From the NCBI RefSeq assembly GCF_013373865.1, contig NC_050469.1, positions 22,890,546 to 22,954,545 of the forward strand: a stretch of DNA of 64,000 nt, in the 5' to 3' direction. The number at the start of each line of letters is the position of its first letter. Within the stretch, counting starts at the first letter, position 1. Position numbers and translations under genes: made by a program. Below the pieces are notes generated by a model. That model did no database searches, was not told the origin of the DNA, and saw only the letters and a program-made list of their open reading frames with translations. Positions 61,104 to 64,000 of this stretch are shown piece after piece. Source of the stretch: Monomorium pharaonis. Taxonomy: Eukaryota; Arthropoda; Insecta; Hymenoptera; Formicidae.

Positions 61104-61399
61104 CACTGATAGAAAAATATGTGATATTTGCGACTATAATTGCATAGTAAAATAATTATAGTCAGGAATATAATTTTTATATTGTAGTAACCACTACAAT
61201 AATATTAGTATTAATAATTATATACTTATAGTAATTCCAACTATGAAAAAATTGCACTATAAATTATACAGCTTTAGAATATAACATGGTTATTATTATT
61301 AAAATTAATAGTAATAATTACTATAAAAATTATATTCCTAACTATAATTATTCTACTATGTAATTATTAGTCACAAATAATAACATTTTTCTATCAGTG
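61104..61399. mobile_element. intact TA-flanked miniature element, family A reference copy
   Basis: The ends CACTGATAGAAAAATATGTG and AATAACATTTTTCTATCAGTG are inverted repeats whose symmetry runs about 75 bases inward through GACTATAATTGCATAGTA and AATTATAGTCAGGAATATAA. The element is flanked by TA at 61,102-61,103 and 61,400-61,401, as expected of a Tc1/mariner-type target duplication. It is 296 bases with no coding capacity. Superfamily assignment rests on TA and terminal structure only. Confidence 0.85.
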
Positions 61400-62700
61400 T
61401 AGTTTTTCACCTAAATAAAAAAACCAGGCACTAAAATATACTGCTGTACAAAAGTGATACTTCATACGCGCGATGCGGCACATTGTTTAACCATCTAATG
61501 GCCGATCGGCCGGCTAAATGTGTGCGGACTGTATCGCGCATCCGCGATGATCTTTTTCTCTCCCGCTAGTAAAGTTCTCGTCAGAAGAGCGCGATAACGC
61601 GGAGATATGGGCGCGTTTCGCCCCGGAGGATCAATTTCATACAGGAAGCAGATAACTGAACGCGCCACAAGTGCAGTATGGGACGTGAACCGGTTGCCTA
61701 CCGGAAAATAATGAAGTGGCGTGAGATGTGACATACGTCGCGCCGTAAAGACATCACGTGAACAGCATGCAGGCAAAATCGTGATCATTAAAGAGAAGCG
61801 ATTTGCACTCGCTAGGAAAAGGCAAAGATTGAAATGTACTTTACGATAAGAAATAGTTTGCGCTCTCGAAACAGTTTGCACCGCACAGCCGAACGTTTGC
61901 ACCGCGAGTGTAATATTCACGCTTCGGATGGCTTAGGAAATTTTCACGACTCTATCTCGCATAATAACTGCGCAATGAATTCTTACATTTGCGGCAGCGT
62001 AGAGAGACGAAATTTACAATCATTTTCCAAGAATTATCGTAAAGCTATAAGATTACGTGATAAGATTACGACCATGTTCAGAATTGAGAAAGTACCATCC
62101 TTGAAGATCTTAACATTCATAATGAGAAATTATGCAAAACAATATAAGTAAAGAAAGTGAGCTGATACTTTTAAGAGAAACGGTCGATTCGATAACTCAA
62201 CAATGAATTAAAGCTTCCAGTTAAGAATGTATAATTAGTCCATCGTTCGCAATCAATTGATCGTTAAATCTGTTCCACGTAATTCTCAATAAAAATATTT
62301 TCTTCCAATTCGCCGTTCTCGCTTATCTTTACGCTCGTCTTAAAGCGTCCGGTAAGGAATCTGAGGATGATGGAAGAGGAAGGAAGCTAATAAAAGAGAA
62401 GAGACGCGATACAGAAAATATTTCTCGGAAGACTTCCCCGTCGCGTGCTCAGGTGAGACCTCGTAACGTCATTGGCTTTAGAAAAAAAAGTCGATGGTCA
62501 GCGAAGCATATCTCGAGGGAAACGACGGCAGACCCGTGAAAGGGGGAAAGACGACGACGACGTCGTCGGGTCGCGGATACCCGGTGAGTAGGCGGAATGC
62601 TTAACGCTCCAGAAAATTAGGAACGTCCTGCCTGCAGAAGTAAAAGCATATCTGCCGGAGGAGTACGCGAGTACTGGTCTCCTCTCCTCGGCTCTCCACC
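61400..62700. other. non-coding
   Basis: A CpG-rich patch at 61,460-61,740 holds a 141-codon minus-strand frame that I reject for lack of domains or splice sites. The rest is unremarkable. Confidence 0.45.
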
Positions 62701-62790
62701 CCCTCTCCATCATGATGCAAGCTCGACCAGGACGATAGGTAAGGAAAAGCGGAAGGAAGAAGGAGGGGAGGGCGGGGGGGGGGGCAGGAA
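62701..62790. repeat. purine-rich G-run tract
   Basis: AGGAGGGGAGGGCGGGG and onward includes a run of about ten G near 62,775. It is a potential G-quadruplex on the plus strand. No gene context is certain. Confidence 0.75.
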
Positions 62791-62888
62791 GACGAGGGTA
62801 CGTTGTGCGGCGTTTGGGTTCCGTATACCTTCGTCGTCACGAGGTAGACAGCTGCTCCGCTTATTTCTTTCTTTTCTTTCCTCGCAGC

Positions 62889-63083
62889 ATGCTGCTGGTT
62901 TCTTCGGCGCACGTGCAGCGTGAACCGCGTCTAATTCCTACGGGCGATCCACTCCGAAATGAAAATCCAAGAAGACGAAGACAAAGGGAGAGAGAAATTC
63001 TAACGCGGCCCGACACATCGAACACTCGCAACAGAGAGATTGAGTCTAGGAGAATGGAAGTTAAAGACCTGTCAGGTCCTTGA
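62889..63083 (+). CDS. candidate 64-residue exon/ORF after a strong acceptor-like tract
   Basis: A 20-base pyrimidine stretch (TTTCTTTCTTTTCTTTCCTC, about 62,864-62,883) and GCAG end at 62,887. ATG follows one base later, giving MLLVSSAHVQREPRLIPTGD and then an Arg-rich stretch to DLSGP and a stop. This could be a first coding exon after a 5' untranslated intron. The Arg/Glu run (RRRRQREREI) is low complexity and no family is recognised. Chance remains likely. Confidence 0.2.
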   Translation: MLLVSSAHVQREPRLIPTGDPLRNENPRRRRQREREILTRPDTSNTRNREIESRRMEVKDLSGP

Positions 63084-64000
63084 AGCGGATTATCCTTTAA
63101 ACGTGAATGTATGATATTTTAAAGCGAAACTTTCTGTCGCGAAACTTTTCCGACATTGTTTGTTGGACGCACATTGAATTCAAGTAACCTCGCGAGAAAT
63201 TTATGTGCACCTACTCACGTTTCGAATGTAAATCTCAAGTCGACTATGGAAATCAGAATTTCGTTTCTCACTTCATTAAAGAGTATGTAAATAAAAATAT
63301 ATTAATGTACGGATTATGTGAACTTGTTGTAAAATTATATAATTTAAAGGAAAGTTTAAAAAATTTATTCAACGTAAATGCTTCATGGTTTTCTAAATAT
63401 TAAAATAATATTAAATAAAATGACGTTTTTTTATACTACAAATTAAAATAAATTAATGTAATCGTAAACTGCTACTTGAAAATGTTAAAACGATGTTGAA
63501 AAACGATTATATTTACGACACACACGTTGCATACAAACAACACACGTTTATTGATAAAAGTTAACGAACAGGTAAGAGAATGATCTTTTAAGGTTGATTT
63601 CGGATTAATTTCGACCGATGCGGTTAATTTAAACGATTAATTTTGAGCCGCTAAACAAGCAGCAGTTTCTAGGATTATTACGCCCGTAATTACCTGTGAG
63701 TTTTACAGCGCCGGGCTCTTAATTAATGCTAACTCATTAACACATATGAATTATTTATCTATTTTTCCTTGTGCATAATTTATATCTGCATTCCAGCTAA
63801 TTAATTCTTAAGCACGCAGTATTTGCAAACACATGCAAAAATACCTCAAAAGTGTCTGCAAAATAAAAGGATGTTAAAAAGAAGAAGCGTGAAATCGCGA
63901 CCCCTTATAAACACGAGAAAAAGTGTCAATTTTTTGTCAAAGTTGTACGTGAAAAAAGATTAATTGCTCCACGCTTTTTTTGCAAAGCAAAAAACGTTCA
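63084..64000. other. AT-rich non-coding end of window
   Basis: No open frame of interest is seen. A TAATTA-rich stretch near 63,600-63,800 (including CTTAATTAATGCTAACTCAT) resembles homeodomain-site-rich insect regulatory DNA, but this is impression only. Confidence 0.4.

Noticed and set aside
61495..61920. 141-codon minus-strand frame
   Set aside because: It has no conserved motif, no splice sites and ordinary composition for a CpG-rich patch.

Overview
This is eukaryotic genomic DNA, most likely from an insect. AT-rich, gene-poor sequence alternates sharply with short CpG-rich islands. Microsatellites are abundant: CT/GA, CA, CG, CGA/CGT, CCA/GGT, GCC. Small non-autonomous DNA transposons with terminal inverted repeats (TIRs) recur throughout, and there are no operons and no long open frames. 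High CpG content together with piggyBac-like and TA-flanked miniature elements would fit an ant or another hymenopteran, but that is inference. I found no tRNA, rRNA, CRISPR array, transposase or reverse-transcriptase motif.

Only one stretch looks convincingly protein-coding: a minus-strand exon at about 29,984-30,323. It encodes roughly 113 residues with C/G-rich third codon positions and ends at a consensus GTAAAG donor. I do not recognise the protein. A second minus-strand segment at 31,360-31,517 lies about 1 kb upstream. It ends in a GTAAGT donor and carries an initiator-like TCAGTA, so it may be a 5' untranslated exon of the same gene. The proposed intron holds a diverged tandem duplication and an imperfect long hairpin. 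Further exons would have to lie below 29,980, at distances I cannot bridge by eye, or outside the window.

Layout: 1-3 kb is mixed sequence with a CACGTG E-box cluster and a GC-rich hairpin. 3-5 kb is a cluster of small inverted-repeat elements. 5-9 kb is AT-rich desert with a 71-bp piggyBac-type element. 9-14.8 kb alternates CpG-rich patches with repeats and has one small signal-peptide-like ORF. 13.9-22.4 kb holds several copies of one TA-flanked element family (family A). 22.6-24.4 kb is CpG-rich with a second E-box cluster. 24.4-29.9 kb is desert. 29.98-31.5 kb is the candidate gene. 31.5-42 kb is non-coding with three or four miniature elements and a TATA-type promoter candidate near 38.2 kb. 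42-43.4 kb is the strongest CpG island, perhaps a promoter or first exon. 43.4-64 kb is again non-coding desert with miniature elements, G/C-run and microsatellite tracts, and two weak small ORFs.

The window most likely represents intergenic and/or long-intron regulatory DNA. All coding calls here are from reading by eye, without database or splice-model support.
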